Source of the DNA: Actinomycetes bacterium
Lineage (GTDB): Bacteria; Actinomycetota; Actinomycetes; Mycobacteriales; Mycobacteriaceae
Assembly (NCBI GenBank): GCA_022601275.1
Contig: JAHZIT010000167.1
Coordinates: 1 to 40,815 of the forward strand
Reading direction: 5' to 3'
Length of the DNA stretch: 40,815 bases
A model generated the notes under the pieces. It saw only the letters and a list, made by a program, of their open reading frames with translations, was not told where the DNA came from and ran no database searches. Numbering within the stretch: the stretch's first letter is position 1; each line of letters begins with the position of its first letter. Of the stretch, positions 1 through 8,335 are shown piece by piece. Both the position numbers and the translations under genes were made by a program.

Positions 1-634
1 CGGAGTCCCCTTCGGATACCCGTTCCACGATCCACGAGGCCACCGTCGCGGTGATGACACCGATGAGGCTGATCCCGCCGATCATCAGCAGCGCGGCGAT
101 TACCCGCCCGGTATTGGTCACCGGGTAGGTATCGCCGTAGCCCACGGTGGTGACCGTGGTAGCCGCCCACCAGAGGGCGTCGCCGAAATTGGTGATATTG
201 CTGCCGGGCGCGGAGCGCTCGGTCTCCAGCATCGCCAGCGACGCGACATAGACGAACAACAACGCACTGCCTGCGGCGTAGACGGCGACCCGGCCGCGGA
301 TGGCGTCGCCGCCGGCCCGCTGCACCACTTTGATCAGGACTATCAGCCGCAACAACCTCAGAGGGCGCAGGAACGGCAGGGCCACGATTGCCAGGTCGAA
401 TAGGTGAGTGAAGAACCATCGGCGGCGCTGCGGCGCGAGTGCCAGGCGAACCGCGTAGTCCACCAGGAAGATCACGTAGAGCAGCGTCATCGCGCTGTTG
501 AGAACGGTGTTCACCGCTTGGGTTGGATTGGCCAGAACCTGGTATGAGTACATGACCAGGAAGGCCACCGCCACGGCGGCCAACACCCACTCGCTGCGGG
601 ATTCCCATTGCTCGAGCCGCTCGGCTGAACCCAT
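1..634 (-). CDS. Voltage-gated-type potassium channel, 3' truncated by window edge
   Basis: The first 634 bases read on the minus strand as an open frame with no stop, so the C-terminus lies outside the window. About 211 residues are visible. They contain hydrophobic segments fitting S1-S4, an S5 helix, a pore loop with the K+ selectivity filter [10 protein letters not shown], and an S6 helix rich in Gly/Ile. The segment around [16 protein letters not shown] carries regularly spaced Arg residues like an S4 voltage sensor. Known for the family: the tetrameric membrane protein conducts K+ passively. The start is the ATG at 634, giving [11 protein letters not shown]. The gene diverges from the dehalogenase at 920. 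Confidence 0.88.
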   Translation of the reverse strand, partial: MGSAERLEQWESRSEWVLAAVAVAFLVMYSYQVLANPTQAVNTVLNSAMTLLYVIFLVDYAVRLALAPQRRRWFFTHLFDLAIVALPFLRPLRLLRLIVLIKVVQRAGGDAIRGRVAVYAAGSALLFVYVASLAMLETERSAPGSNITNFGDALWWAATTVTTVGYGDTYPVTNTGRVIAALLMIGGISLIGVITATVASWIVERVSEGDS

Positions 635-919
635 CAATCGCTACCCAACCTTCCCATCATCGGAGCGCTGCGACCGCACCGTCGGCGTCGCCGGCAGAGC
701 ATGCAGGCGGCGGATGACGGTCAGCCTCCACGTTTTCCGGTGGCACATTCATCGGCGGCCGCCGAATCTCTGCGGCGGCGTGCCTGTCGCGGAGCGCCGG
801 CGCCCGTGAAGTCGGGCCCAGCAAACCTGAGGTCGCACACCCGGCTCGGCCAGGCTGCAAGCGCATCAACGGATAAACCCAACCATATCGACGTGGCGAA
901 CGCTAACGTCGATGACGCT

Positions 920-1810
920 ATGGATGTACTGCGAACCCCTGAAGCCCGCTTCGCGAACTTGACGGGCTATCCGTTCGCGCCGCACTACACCGACGTAATG
1001 GCCGCTGGCACCGAAGCGTTGCGAATGCACTACGTCGACGAAGGGCCGCGTGACGGGGCGCCCATCGTGCTGCTGCACGGTGAGCCGACCTGGAGCTATC
1101 TGTATCGCACGATGATCCCGCCGTTGGCCCAGGCCGGCCGCCGGGTGCTGGCACCGGATCTGATTGGGTTCGGCCGCTCGGACAAGCCGGGTCGTATTGA
1201 CGACTACACCTATCTGCGTCACGTTCAGTGGGTCACCTCATGGTTCGAGGCGTTGGACCTGACCGACGTCACAGTCGTCGTGCAGGACTGGGGCTCATTG
1301 ATCGGGTTGCGGATCGTCGCCGAGCAGAATGCCCGGTTTGCCCGGGTGGTCGTGGCCAACGGGTTTCTGCCGACTGCCGACCGTCCGGTCCCGCCGGCGT
1401 TCCGGATCTGGCGTGCGTTCGCGAAGTACTCACCGTGGTTGAGCGCCGGCCGCATCGTCGGCGTCGGGACAGTGACGAAGGTGCCCGCTGCGGTGCGGGC
1501 AGGCTATGACGCGCCGTTCCCTGACAAGAGCTACCTGGCTGGGGCACGCGCGTTCCCGCAGTTGGTCCCCACCTCGCCCAGCGACCCGGCAGTGCCGGCC
1601 AACCGCGCCGCATGGGAGGTGCTGGGCCGGCTCGACAAACCGTTGCTGGCATTGTTCGGCGCCAAGGACCCGATTCTGGGCGCTGCGGATCAGCCGCTGA
1701 TCGAGCACGTCCCAGGCGCGGCGGGCCAGCCGCACGCCCGACTGCACGGCGGCCACTTCGTGCAAGAAGACTGCGGTCCTGAGCTGGCCGAACGCATACT
1801 CGGGTGGTAG
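920..1810 (+). CDS. Haloalkane dehalogenase (DhmA/DmbB type)
   Basis: A 296-residue alpha/beta hydrolase. Haloalkane dehalogenases cleave the carbon-halogen bond hydrolytically, giving an alcohol and a halide in the cytoplasm. The expected subfamily I residues are visible: oxyanion-hole motif HGEP near residue 53, nucleophile Asp123 with Trp124 in VQDWGS, a second halide-binding Trp164 in FRIWRAF, catalytic acid Asp250 in AKDPILG, and His279 in GGHFVQED. The frame is open upstream to 701, but the family normally begins MDVLRTP, which is the ATG at 920. Upstream codons look non-coding, so that start was chosen. It resembles M. tuberculosis Rv2296. The natural substrate is unknown. Confidence 0.93.
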   Translation: MDVLRTPEARFANLTGYPFAPHYTDVMAAGTEALRMHYVDEGPRDGAPIVLLHGEPTWSYLYRTMIPPLAQAGRRVLAPDLIGFGRSDKPGRIDDYTYLRHVQWVTSWFEALDLTDVTVVVQDWGSLIGLRIVAEQNARFARVVVANGFLPTADRPVPPAFRIWRAFAKYSPWLSAGRIVGVGTVTKVPAAVRAGYDAPFPDKSYLAGARAFPQLVPTSPSDPAVPANRAAWEVLGRLDKPLLALFGAKDPILGAADQPLIEHVPGAAGQPHARLHGGHFVQEDCGPELAERILGW

Positions 1811-1833
1811 CAGAGCGGCACCACTCAGTAATA

Positions 1834-1847
1834 GTGACCTAGGTCAC
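1834..1847. promoter_or_regulatory. CRP-like palindromic operator upstream of the UsfY-like gene
   Basis: A perfect 14-bp palindrome, GTGACCTAGGTCAC, lies 53 bp before the ATG at 1901. With flanking bases it reads A-GTGA-N6-TCAC-A, one base off the mycobacterial CRP consensus TGTGA-N6-TCACA. The sequence shows the palindrome directly; CRP binding is inference. Confidence 0.6.
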
Positions 1848-1900
1848 AAAAGGCAAGAAAAAAGCGTAGCCTTGAGTCATCTCTTACGAAAGGAGAACCG

Positions 1901-2209
1901 ATGAAAGGCGCGCACCACGATCCCGTGGATCATGCACGTACGACTCTTCCGCACTCCGGTGAATCCTTTATCGACACCCTCTGGTTGCCCGGACTCATCC
2001 TCATCGGTGTGGGCACCGTGCTGATCGCCGCCACTGTGGCGGCCACGGCGTACGGCGAAAGCACCGTGTCGATAATCCTCGGCCTGATCGCCGGGGCGCT
2101 TGTCACCGCCGGAGCACTGCTGGTCGCTGTGGAACACCAGCGGGTGAAGCGGGTGGAAAGGCAGTGGCTGGACGAACATCCCAGTCCTCGGCACCTCCGC
2201 GTCGGCTAG
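1901..2209 (+). CDS. UsfY-like small membrane protein
   Basis: A 102-residue protein with two hydrophobic helices (about residues 27-50 and 56-76) and a charged C-terminal tail. The N-terminal pattern DPVDHARTT...SGES resembles UsfY (Rv3288c), a mycobacterial protein whose gene lies upstream of the sigF operon in M. tuberculosis. No sigF-type gene is visible here, so this would be a stand-alone paralogue. The start is well supported: AAAGGAG sits about 6 bp before the ATG. The CRP-like palindrome at 1834-1847 suggests cAMP/CRP or stress control. Biochemical function is unknown. Confidence 0.7.
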   Translation: MKGAHHDPVDHARTTLPHSGESFIDTLWLPGLILIGVGTVLIAATVAATAYGESTVSIILGLIAGALVTAGALLVAVEHQRVKRVERQWLDEHPSPRHLRVG

Positions 2210-2369
2210 GACCGTCCAGGGCGCGGACCCCAGAGCATCGCCGGAGGTCGTTTCGCTCGACGACTAACCGGGGAATTGATCGACTTCCCACGGTTGCGCA
2301 CGGTCCGGGCCCGTATGTCGGTTCCAAACGGTAGTGTCAGCGGTCAATCGCAATCAGATCGGGGGGCCG

Positions 2370-3572
2370 ATGAATTTTGTGCTCGGTTTCTCGATGACCT
2401 GCGCATCGGTGCGCTGGGTGCTCGTCGAAGGCACGAAGGGCGACGGGGCCACCGTTGACCGGGGCTCGCTGCCCACCGGCCCCGATCAGGAGTTCGACGC
2501 TGACGCACTGCTCAGCTCGTTGTTGGACAAGGCTGGAGATGAGCAGGTGCACGCCATCGGGCTCACCTGGACCGGCGCAGCCGAGGAAACTGCCAACGCG
2601 GTGTGGCAAGCCCTGACCGATCGTCAGATAGAGAACGTCATCGCGGTCTCCGACCTTGAGGCTGCGGAGGCGCTGACCTGCGGCATCGCTGAGATCTCCG
2701 GGTACGAGCGGGTCGTAGTGTGCCTCGTGGAGCCCAGTGGCGTGATTGTCGCCGCACTCACTGCCGACGGGGTAACCGCTGACCGGGTCGACGCCGCGGC
2801 CCTCGGCGACGTCGACGGCTACTCTCCCGACGCCATCTTCGTGGTCGGTTCCGGCGACATTGCCGACGTGGTGGATGTCCTGGAACAGAACACTGATGCC
2901 CGGGTCATCTCCGCCGACGAGGCTGACCTGGCGCTGGCCAAGGGATCCGCGTTGGCGGCGGCCTCGGCTGTGTCGCTCCTGGACGCCGAGATCACCCCTG
3001 CCCGCCATGAGCTGTCACGGACGGCGACGCTGGCCTCAGTGCTCGTCGCGGCGGTCCTGACCTTCGTCGTCTCGCTGTCGGTGGCGCTCGGCATGTCCCT
3101 GGTGCCCGACAACGAGGCTCCGCAGATGGCGCATTCGGAGGCGTCGGTGCCCGAGTCGACCCCGGCCACCCCTGCCCCGCCGGCCACGGCGGCTCCGCGC
3201 CCTCCGAAATCGGCCGAGCCCCAGACTCCCGAAGCGCCTGCATCGGCCGAACCCGTCGCTGTCGCGGTCCCTGTCCCCGACGCGGCGCTGATCATCGACC
3301 GGCCCGAAACTCCGGTGGTGTTGCCGCCGGAATTCCTGGACGACCCTCTCGCTCCGCCGGGCTTTGCCGAGCCCGCGCCGGCCTATGTTCCGCCGGCTCC
3401 GGCACCCAACTTCCTGCCGCCGCCCCCGGCTCCGCCCTACGTTCCCCCGGTATTGCCGGCCGGCCAGATGCCCACCGCGTCAGCGCAACAGGAGCCTCGG
3501 CTGCGTGATCGGATCATCGAGAGGATCCCGGTGATCAACCGGTTCCACGAACCGGACCCCTACGGCCAGTAA
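2370..3572 (+). CDS. DUF7159 family membrane-anchored protein with Pro/Ala-rich tail
   Basis: About 400 residues. The N-terminus (MNFVLGFSMT...VRWVLVEG) is the hallmark of a mycobacterial conserved family (DUF7159) with an actin/ASKHA-like beginning. About 210 residues of globular domain are followed by one transmembrane helix (LASVLVAAVLTFVVSLSVALG). A long low-complexity region rich in Pro, Ala and Glu comes next, then a short charged end (RLRDRIIERIPVINRF). The frame is open from 2334, but the ATG at 2370 gives the family-typical start and follows a G-rich stretch usable as a ribosome site. The tail is probably exported. Molecular role is unknown. The small secreted gene at 3637 probably shares the transcript. 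Confidence 0.82.
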   Translation: MNFVLGFSMTCASVRWVLVEGTKGDGATVDRGSLPTGPDQEFDADALLSSLLDKAGDEQVHAIGLTWTGAAEETANAVWQALTDRQIENVIAVSDLEAAEALTCGIAEISGYERVVVCLVEPSGVIVAALTADGVTADRVDAAALGDVDGYSPDAIFVVGSGDIADVVDVLEQNTDARVISADEADLALAKGSALAAASAVSLLDAEITPARHELSRTATLASVLVAAVLTFVVSLSVALGMSLVPDNEAPQMAHSEASVPESTPATPAPPATAAPRPPKSAEPQTPEAPASAEPVAVAVPVPDAALIIDRPETPVVLPPEFLDDPLAPPGFAEPAPAYVPPAPAPNFLPPPPAPPYVPPVLPAGQMPTASAQQEPRLRDRIIERIPVINRFHEPDPYGQ

Positions 3573-3636
3573 CGTGCGCCGAGGTGGCATTGCAGCAGCG
3601 AAAGTTGGCTCGTTCGCAGATGGTCGAGGAGACGAT

Positions 3637-3897
3637 GTGGCACACCCCAACCGGCGCGCGGCCAGCCGAATCGCCGCCGTTTTATCGATGATCACGCTGT
3701 TCGGCGCCGCGAGTGGGGTTGCGGGAGCGGCAGTCTGGGCGTCGCCGGGATTCCCCCTGCAACCGCAGTGTGGTCCCGACCCGGTGACCCTGATCGACCC
3801 ATGCGAAATTCTGCCTCCGCCAGCGGGGGGCGGGCAGGCCGCCGGCCCCGCGGTGGAGATCCCGTGGGACTTGGTCGACAGCGTGCTGTTCGGCTAA
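3637..3897 (+). CDS. Small secreted protein, unknown function
   Basis: An 86-residue product with a typical Sec signal: basic N-terminus (HPNRRAASR), hydrophobic core (IAAVLSMITLFGAASGVAGAA) and a likely cut after an Ala near residue 35. The short mature part has two cysteines (QCGPDPVTLIDPC) that could form a disulfide, then Pro/Gly/Ala. The frame is open from a GTG at 3574. The GTG at 3637 is preceded by GAGGA at 3626-3630 with good spacing and puts the signal peptide at the N-terminus, so it was chosen. It follows the DUF7159 gene by 64 bp. Family not recognised. Confidence 0.62.
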   Translation: MAHPNRRAASRIAAVLSMITLFGAASGVAGAAVWASPGFPLQPQCGPDPVTLIDPCEILPPPAGGGQAAGPAVEIPWDLVDSVLFG

Positions 3898-3961
3898 GCG
3901 CGGATTCGGCTCAGCGCGGATTCGGCTCAGCGCGGATTCGGCTCAGCGCGGATTCGGCTCA
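3898..3961. repeat. Four perfect 16-bp tandem repeats
   Basis: GCGCGGATTCGGCTCA occurs four times head to tail (3898, 3914, 3930, 3946), directly after the TAA of the secreted-protein gene. The last copy supplies the stop codon (3961-3959) of the minus-strand cysteine-rich ORF. A VNTR-like locus; copy number probably varies between strains. Confidence 0.95.
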
Positions 3962-4078
3962 GCCGCGGTAGCGTCTCTCCCGGCCGTCGCACCTGGAGCC
4001 CCTGCAATGTGTTCCAGACCTGCAGGGGAAGCAGTTGCAGCCGCAATCGCTAGCACGGTGGCGGTCGTGTAGAGCCAT
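3959..4078 (-). CDS. Cysteine-rich 39-residue micro-protein, candidate metal binder
   Basis: A minus-strand ORF of 39 codons, too short for usual gene calling. It has six cysteines (C12, C14, C16, C19, C25, C30), with the core DCGCNCFPCR, and three histidines (H4, H7, H24). Translation is supported by AAGGAG (plus-strand CTCCTT at 4085-4090) six bases before the ATG, a near-ideal ribosome site. The tight CxCxCxxC cluster resembles metallothionein-like or zinc/copper-binding peptides, but no known family such as MymT was recognised. It is divergent from the kinase gene at 4223, and its stop lies inside the 16-bp tandem repeat. Metal binding is inferred from composition only. Confidence 0.55.
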   Translation of the reverse strand: MALHDRHRASDCGCNCFPCRSGTHCRGSRCDGRERRYRG

Positions 4079-4222
4079 GACAGTCTCCTTCGCCGGATGC
4101 CTTCTAGGTTAGCCCTGCAAACCCGCGCGCGTGGGTTATCCGAGCGCTTGCATGCGACGGCCCGGCAAACATGAGGTAGCTTCAAGCGACATGCCGATTG
4201 GCCGCAGCCGAGGAGAAGACCG

Positions 4223-5977
4223 GTGAATGCGACACCGTTCGGGCACTACCAGCTCCAGAAGCTGATCGGCCAGGGCGGCATGGGTGAGGTCTATCAGGCC
4301 TTCGACACCAAGACCGAGCGTGTTGTCGCGCTCAAGGTGCTCCCACACCGCATGGCGGTGGACGAGACCTTCCAGGCCCGGTTCCGGCGCGAATCGCAGG
4401 CGGCTGCGGGCATCAACGACCCGCACGTGGTGCCTATTCACGGGTACGGGGAAATCGACGGCCGGCTATATCTGGACATGCGGCTTATCGAGGGTCGCAA
4501 CCTGGGCACCATGCTGGCCGAAACGGAGAAGCCGCTGGGGGCTGCGTTCGCCGTCACCATCGTGGAGCAGATTGCGCATGCGCTGGATGCCGCGCACAAG
4601 GACGATCTGATCCACCGCGACATCAAGCCCTCCAACGTCCTTATCACCGGACGTGACTTCGCCTACCTGATCGACTTCGGGCTGGCCCGCACCGCCGGCG
4701 AGGAGGGGCTGACAACCGTCGGTAGCACCCTGGGCACCCTTGCCTACATGGCACCGGAACGCTTCGAGGCCGGCGAGGTCGATGCCCGTTCCGACATATA
4801 TGCGCTGACCTGTGTGCTCTACGAATGCCTCACTGGCTCAAGGCCTTACCCGGCCGACACGCTAGAACAGCAGATCGCCGGGCACATGGTTTCCCCGCTG
4901 CCGCGTCCGTCCGACACCGACCCGCGGCTGGCCGCATTCGACGAGGTCATCGCCAAGGGCATGGCGAAGAAGCCCTCGAAGCGGTACCAGAGTGCCGGCG
5001 AGCTGGCCGTGGCGGCGCGTCGTGCGCTCAATGCGCCGGTCCGCCGGGCGGGCAGTAGGTCCCGGCATTCGGCTCGTCCCCGGCGTAAGCGGCCGGCGAA
5101 AGTGCTGGCAGCCTCGGGGGCGATCCTGCTGGTCCTGGCTTTGGCCGCCGCGGCTGTGTGGCAGTGGGCCCCGTGGCGTGACGACGGCGGCGACATACCC
5201 GGCGGGGCGGTCGAGTCGATTGCTGCGACCGTGCCCGCAGACATACGTGAGACGGGTCGCCTGGTGATCGGGGTGAACGTGCCCTACGCCCCGATGGAGT
5301 TCAAGAACGCCGACGGCCAGCTGGTCGGCTTCGACGTCGAGCTGATGAACGCGATCTCCGAGGTGCTGGGCCTGGTGCCGGATTTCCGCCACTCCTCCTT
5401 CGACGAGATTCTGCCGTCGGTGCAGAACGGGACGGTTGACGTCGGGGTGTCCTCGGTCACCGACACCAAGGAACGGGAGGCGTCGGTGGACTTCGTCACC
5501 TACTTCGAGGCCGGCACCCAGTGGGCGAAACGATCGGGTACCGCGCCGAACCCCAACTCGCCATGCGGTGTCAGAGTCGGTGTGGCAGAAGGGACTTTGC
5601 AGGCAACCGAGCAACTACCGCGCAAGAGTGATGAGTGTGTGGCCGCGGGCCAGCCCCCGCTGGAGCTCATCGTCATGTCCAGTCAGGACGAGGTGACGGA
5701 CGCGCTGATCGCCGGCGAGGTGGATGCGATGTCGGCAGATTCGCCGGTGACGGGCTTCGCGATCAAGCTCAGCGGCGGCGAGCTCGTTTCGGCGGGGGAT
5801 GTGTTCGATTCGGCTCCCTACGGCTGGCCCGTCGCCAAGGGGTCGGAGTTGGCGGAGTCGCTGAGGCTAGCGCTGGAACACCTCATGGAGAGCGGCGAGT
5901 ACCGGGCCATCGCCACGATATGGGGAGTCGAGCGCGGCATGATCGAAAATCCGGTGATCAACGGCGCCACCAGGTAG
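4223..5977 (+). CDS. Transmembrane Ser/Thr protein kinase with extracellular solute-binding (SBP_bac_3) sensor
   Basis: A 584-residue protein. Residues 8-270 form a Hanks-type kinase: glycine loop GQGGMG (16-21), Lys38 in VALKV, catalytic loop HRDIKPSN with Asp133, DFG at 151-153, an activation segment with TT/ST residues, and APE at 177-179. A basic juxtamembrane stretch (272-292) leads to one transmembrane helix (about 293-313). Residues 338-575 look like a type 3 periplasmic amino-acid-binding domain (LVIGVNVPYAPMEF...GFDVELMNAISE...DVGVSSVTDTKERE). The likely model is that an extracellular small ligand, perhaps an amino acid, controls kinase activity. The GTG start at 4223 follows GAGGAG. 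Known mycobacterial sensor kinases more often carry PASTA, NHL or PknH-type domains. Confidence 0.9.
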   Translation: MNATPFGHYQLQKLIGQGGMGEVYQAFDTKTERVVALKVLPHRMAVDETFQARFRRESQAAAGINDPHVVPIHGYGEIDGRLYLDMRLIEGRNLGTMLAETEKPLGAAFAVTIVEQIAHALDAAHKDDLIHRDIKPSNVLITGRDFAYLIDFGLARTAGEEGLTTVGSTLGTLAYMAPERFEAGEVDARSDIYALTCVLYECLTGSRPYPADTLEQQIAGHMVSPLPRPSDTDPRLAAFDEVIAKGMAKKPSKRYQSAGELAVAARRALNAPVRRAGSRSRHSARPRRKRPAKVLAASGAILLVLALAAAAVWQWAPWRDDGGDIPGGAVESIAATVPADIRETGRLVIGVNVPYAPMEFKNADGQLVGFDVELMNAISEVLGLVPDFRHSSFDEILPSVQNGTVDVGVSSVTDTKEREASVDFVTYFEAGTQWAKRSGTAPNPNSPCGVRVGVAEGTLQATEQLPRKSDECVAAGQPPLELIVMSSQDEVTDALIAGEVDAMSADSPVTGFAIKLSGGELVSAGDVFDSAPYGWPVAKGSELAESLRLALEHLMESGEYRAIATIWGVERGMIENPVINGATR

Positions 5978-6001
5978 GAATTGGCCCCCTACCCTGGAGA
6001 C

Positions 6002-7390
6002 GTGACTTCGACGTCCCTGCCGCCAGGCCCCCGACTGCCCCGCGGGGTCCAGGCCGCACTGTTGCTGCGCTTCGGGCCGCGTTTCCTTGCTGCGTGCCGA
6101 CGTCGCTACGGTCCCACATTCACCTTGCGGGTCACGTCGATGGGCACGCTGGTCTACCTCACCGACCCCGCCGACATCAAGACCGTCTTCAGCGGCGATC
6201 CGCGTATTTACCATGCCGGCGAAGCCAATTCGATGCTCAAGGGGCTTCTCGGTGACACGTCTGTGCTGGTGATCGACGAGGACGCACACCGCGTCCGGCG
6301 CAGACTGATGCTCGCGCCGTTCGCCCGTGACGCCGTGGCGCAGCAGGTTTCGGTGATCGCCGAGATCGCAGCGGAGAACATCGCGGGCTGGCCCGTCGGC
6401 AGGACATTTCCCGTCGCGCCACGCATGTCGGAGATCACCCTGGAGGTCATCCTGCGGACTGTGATCGGCGCCAGTGATCCCGCCCGGCTCGCCGCGCTTC
6501 GCGAGGTGATGCCGCGGCTGCTCAGCGTGGGACCGTGGGAGACGCTGGCGCTCGTGAACCCCGGCCTGATGGACCGCCGCCCGTGGCGGGGGCTGCGGGA
6601 CGCTATCGCCGAGGCCGACCGCTTGTTATACGCCGAGATCGCCGATCGCCGCGCCGACCCAGACCTGAGGCAACGCACCGATGCGCTGGCGCTGCTGGTT
6701 CAGGCTGGTGATGTCGCCGCCGGGGCGGCTGCGGGTTCTGATGTCGCCGCCGGGGCGGCTGCGGGTTCTGATGTCGCCGCCGGGGCGGCTCAGATGACCG
6801 ACCGGGAACTGCGCGACCAGTTGATGACCCTGCTGGTTGCCGGACATGACACCACCGCGACCGGGCTGTCGTGGGCGCTCGAGCGGCTGACCCGACATCC
6901 GGCGATCCTGGCCAAGGCGGTGCGGGCCGCGGATGAGGGCGATGGCGCCTACCTCGACGCCGTAGTCAAGGAGACACTGCGGATCCGCCCGGTGGTGTTC
7001 GACGTCGGGCGGATCCTCAAGGAGCCCGTCGAGCTGGCCGGTCACCGGTTGCCTGCCGGAGTAATGGTGATACCGGGCATGGTGGTGGTGCATGCCAGCG
7101 AGACGGTGTACCCACAGGCAGACCATTTCGACCCGGGGCGGATGCTCGACGAAACCCACAGCCCGTCGTCGTATCTGCCGTTCGGCGGCGGTAACCGGCG
7201 CTGTCTGGGCGCCACGTTCGCGATGGTCGAATTTCGTGTCGTGCTGCGCGAGATACTGCGCCGCGTCGAATTGGAGACGACGACTGACGCGGGGGAGCGC
7301 AGACGCCTCAAGCACGTCATCTTCGTGCCACACCGGGGCGCGCGGGTCCGCATTCGATCACGGCGGGCCGTACCGGCGCGCACCGAGTAA
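6002..7390 (+). CDS. Cytochrome P450, CYP135B1-like
   Basis: About 462 residues with all P450 signatures: I-helix AGHDTTATG for oxygen activation, K-helix ETLRIRP (ExxR), and heme-thiolate motif FGGGNRRCLGA. The N-terminus (TSTSLPPGPRLP...) and overall sequence strongly resemble mycobacterial CYP135B1. It would hydroxylate a hydrophobic substrate using ferredoxin electrons; the substrate is unknown and no ferredoxin gene is adjacent. A TTG at 5981 just after the kinase stop is an alternative start. GTG at 6002 was preferred because it matches the family N-terminus, although GGAG is only two bases away. The gap to the kinase is 24 bp, so cotranscription is likely. A 30-bp in-frame tandem repeat extends one loop (see 6710-6790). 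Confidence 0.88.
   Translation: MTSTSLPPGPRLPRGVQAALLLRFGPRFLAACRRRYGPTFTLRVTSMGTLVYLTDPADIKTVFSGDPRIYHAGEANSMLKGLLGDTSVLVIDEDAHRVRRRLMLAPFARDAVAQQVSVIAEIAAENIAGWPVGRTFPVAPRMSEITLEVILRTVIGASDPARLAALREVMPRLLSVGPWETLALVNPGLMDRRPWRGLRDAIAEADRLLYAEIADRRADPDLRQRTDALALLVQAGDVAAGAAAGSDVAAGAAAGSDVAAGAAQMTDRELRDQLMTLLVAGHDTTATGLSWALERLTRHPAILAKAVRAADEGDGAYLDAVVKETLRIRPVVFDVGRILKEPVELAGHRLPAGVMVIPGMVVVHASETVYPQADHFDPGRMLDETHSPSSYLPFGGGNRRCLGATFAMVEFRVVLREILRRVELETTTDAGERRRLKHVIFVPHRGARVRIRSRRAVPARTE
6710..6790 (+). repeat. 30-bp in-frame tandem repeat inside the P450 gene (2.7 copies)
   Basis: Two perfect 30-bp units (6710-6739, 6740-6769) and 21 bp of a third encode DVAAGAAAGS repeated. They sit just before the I helix (MTDRELRDQLMTLLVAGHD). 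The reading frame is kept, so the repeat lengthens a surface loop rather than breaking the gene. Confidence 0.95.
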
Positions 7391-7609
7391 CAGGCGCCGT
7401 CGTGTTCTGCGCCCGGGTCTGCGCAATGCCGCCGAGGCGTGCTCGCGGCTCCTCGAGGAGCAGGTGGGTGTAGTCTGAGAGGCAGGCTAAGTTCGCGCCG
7501 ACAGTCGAATGCGACAAATCCCGACGTGAAATTGCTTCAGCCCGCGACGCGATTCTCTTCGCTCGGACAATGTGCGCGGTACGCCTCGCACCACTCAAGG
7601 ACGTTGCTT

Positions 7610-7750
7610 ATGGATTCGTCTGATCTGTTTTCACATCGTCAGACGCCACATGTCTCTCAGACCGGCCCGAAATCCCAAGAGCCTGTGCAGGCTCCTGTCT
7701 TCTCCGATCAGCCCAAAAAAACCACCCCTGCTGATTCGCCACCCCAGTGA
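7610..7750 (+). CDS. Small hydrophilic 46-residue protein, coupled to DUF5994 gene
   Basis: The ATG at 7610 lies 8 bp after AAGGA and opens a 46-codon frame rich in Ser, Pro, Gln and Lys with no membrane segment. Its TGA (7748-7750) overlaps the GTG (7747) of the next gene as GTGA, a classical translational-coupling arrangement. The downstream gene lacks its own ribosome site, which argues that this small frame is translated. No family recognised; the product looks disordered. Confidence 0.5.
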   Translation: MDSSDLFSHRQTPHVSQTGPKSQEPVQAPVFSDQPKKTTPADSPPQ

Positions 7751-8232
7751 ACGGTCTAGCGCGGTCTCGCCGCGCTTCTCGACCGATCAGAGTTATGCTC
7801 GCCGGCCAGTTGGGTGGCGAAATCGACGGCGCGTGGTGGCCACACACGGCATCGGTGGCCACCGAACTACCTGAGCTTGTGGGCGTCCTGCACCGACCGC
7901 TGGGTGAGATCATCGACATCCGCATCAATTGGGCGGTGACCGAAGGGCAGCTAGACCTAGAAACAATTGCCACCGGCGCGCGCTTGATGCGTGCCGGCGA
8001 ACACTACCGACGCCCTCGACTGATGGTCGTTGTCGGCAAAGCCGGCAGCGCGAAACTGCTTGTCGTACCCAGCATGACGTCCCAAGCGCTCGGATTGATG
8101 GTGTTGCGCACCGCCGCGCGGCTGCCCACCTCCGGCGGCACCGGAGACGCTCGGCTGTTTGAGACGGCCCGCGTAGTGATGCGACTTGCCGAGGCCGAGA
8201 GCTTGAAGTGGTGCGAGGCCATCAATTCGTGA
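7747..8232 (+). CDS. DUF5994 family protein
   Basis: A 161-residue cytoplasmic protein. The stretch GGEIDGAWWPHTASVATELPELVGVLHRPLGEIIDIRINW matches the actinobacterial DUF5994 pattern (GxxDGAWWP...L..ELP.L). The C-terminal part (LLVVPSMTSQALGLMVLRTAARL) is also typical. Function unknown. GTG at 7747 overlaps the preceding small ORF by four bases; ATG at 7795 (MLAGQLGGEID) is an alternative start. cspA follows 149 bp downstream. Confidence 0.78.
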   Translation: MNGLARSRRASRPIRVMLAGQLGGEIDGAWWPHTASVATELPELVGVLHRPLGEIIDIRINWAVTEGQLDLETIATGARLMRAGEHYRRPRLMVVVGKAGSAKLLVVPSMTSQALGLMVLRTAARLPTSGGTGDARLFETARVVMRLAEAESLKWCEAINS

Positions 8233-8335
8233 CGACCTGCGGCGTTCTTGCGATGTTCTTGCGATGAAAAAAACTCGGCAACCTACCTGCTAGGTGAGTT
8301 GGGACGCGTACGGTCCGCCGTGCTAGCGTGACCGG

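Noticed and set aside
701..919. 5' extension of the dehalogenase frame
   Set aside because: Codons are Arg/Ala-rich and unlike the family; the conserved MDVLRTP start is at 920.
4120..4137. Near-palindrome AACCC-GCGCGCGT-GGGTT between the micro-protein and kinase genes
   Set aside because: Could be an operator, but GC-rich short palindromes are common in this genome and there is no second copy to support it.
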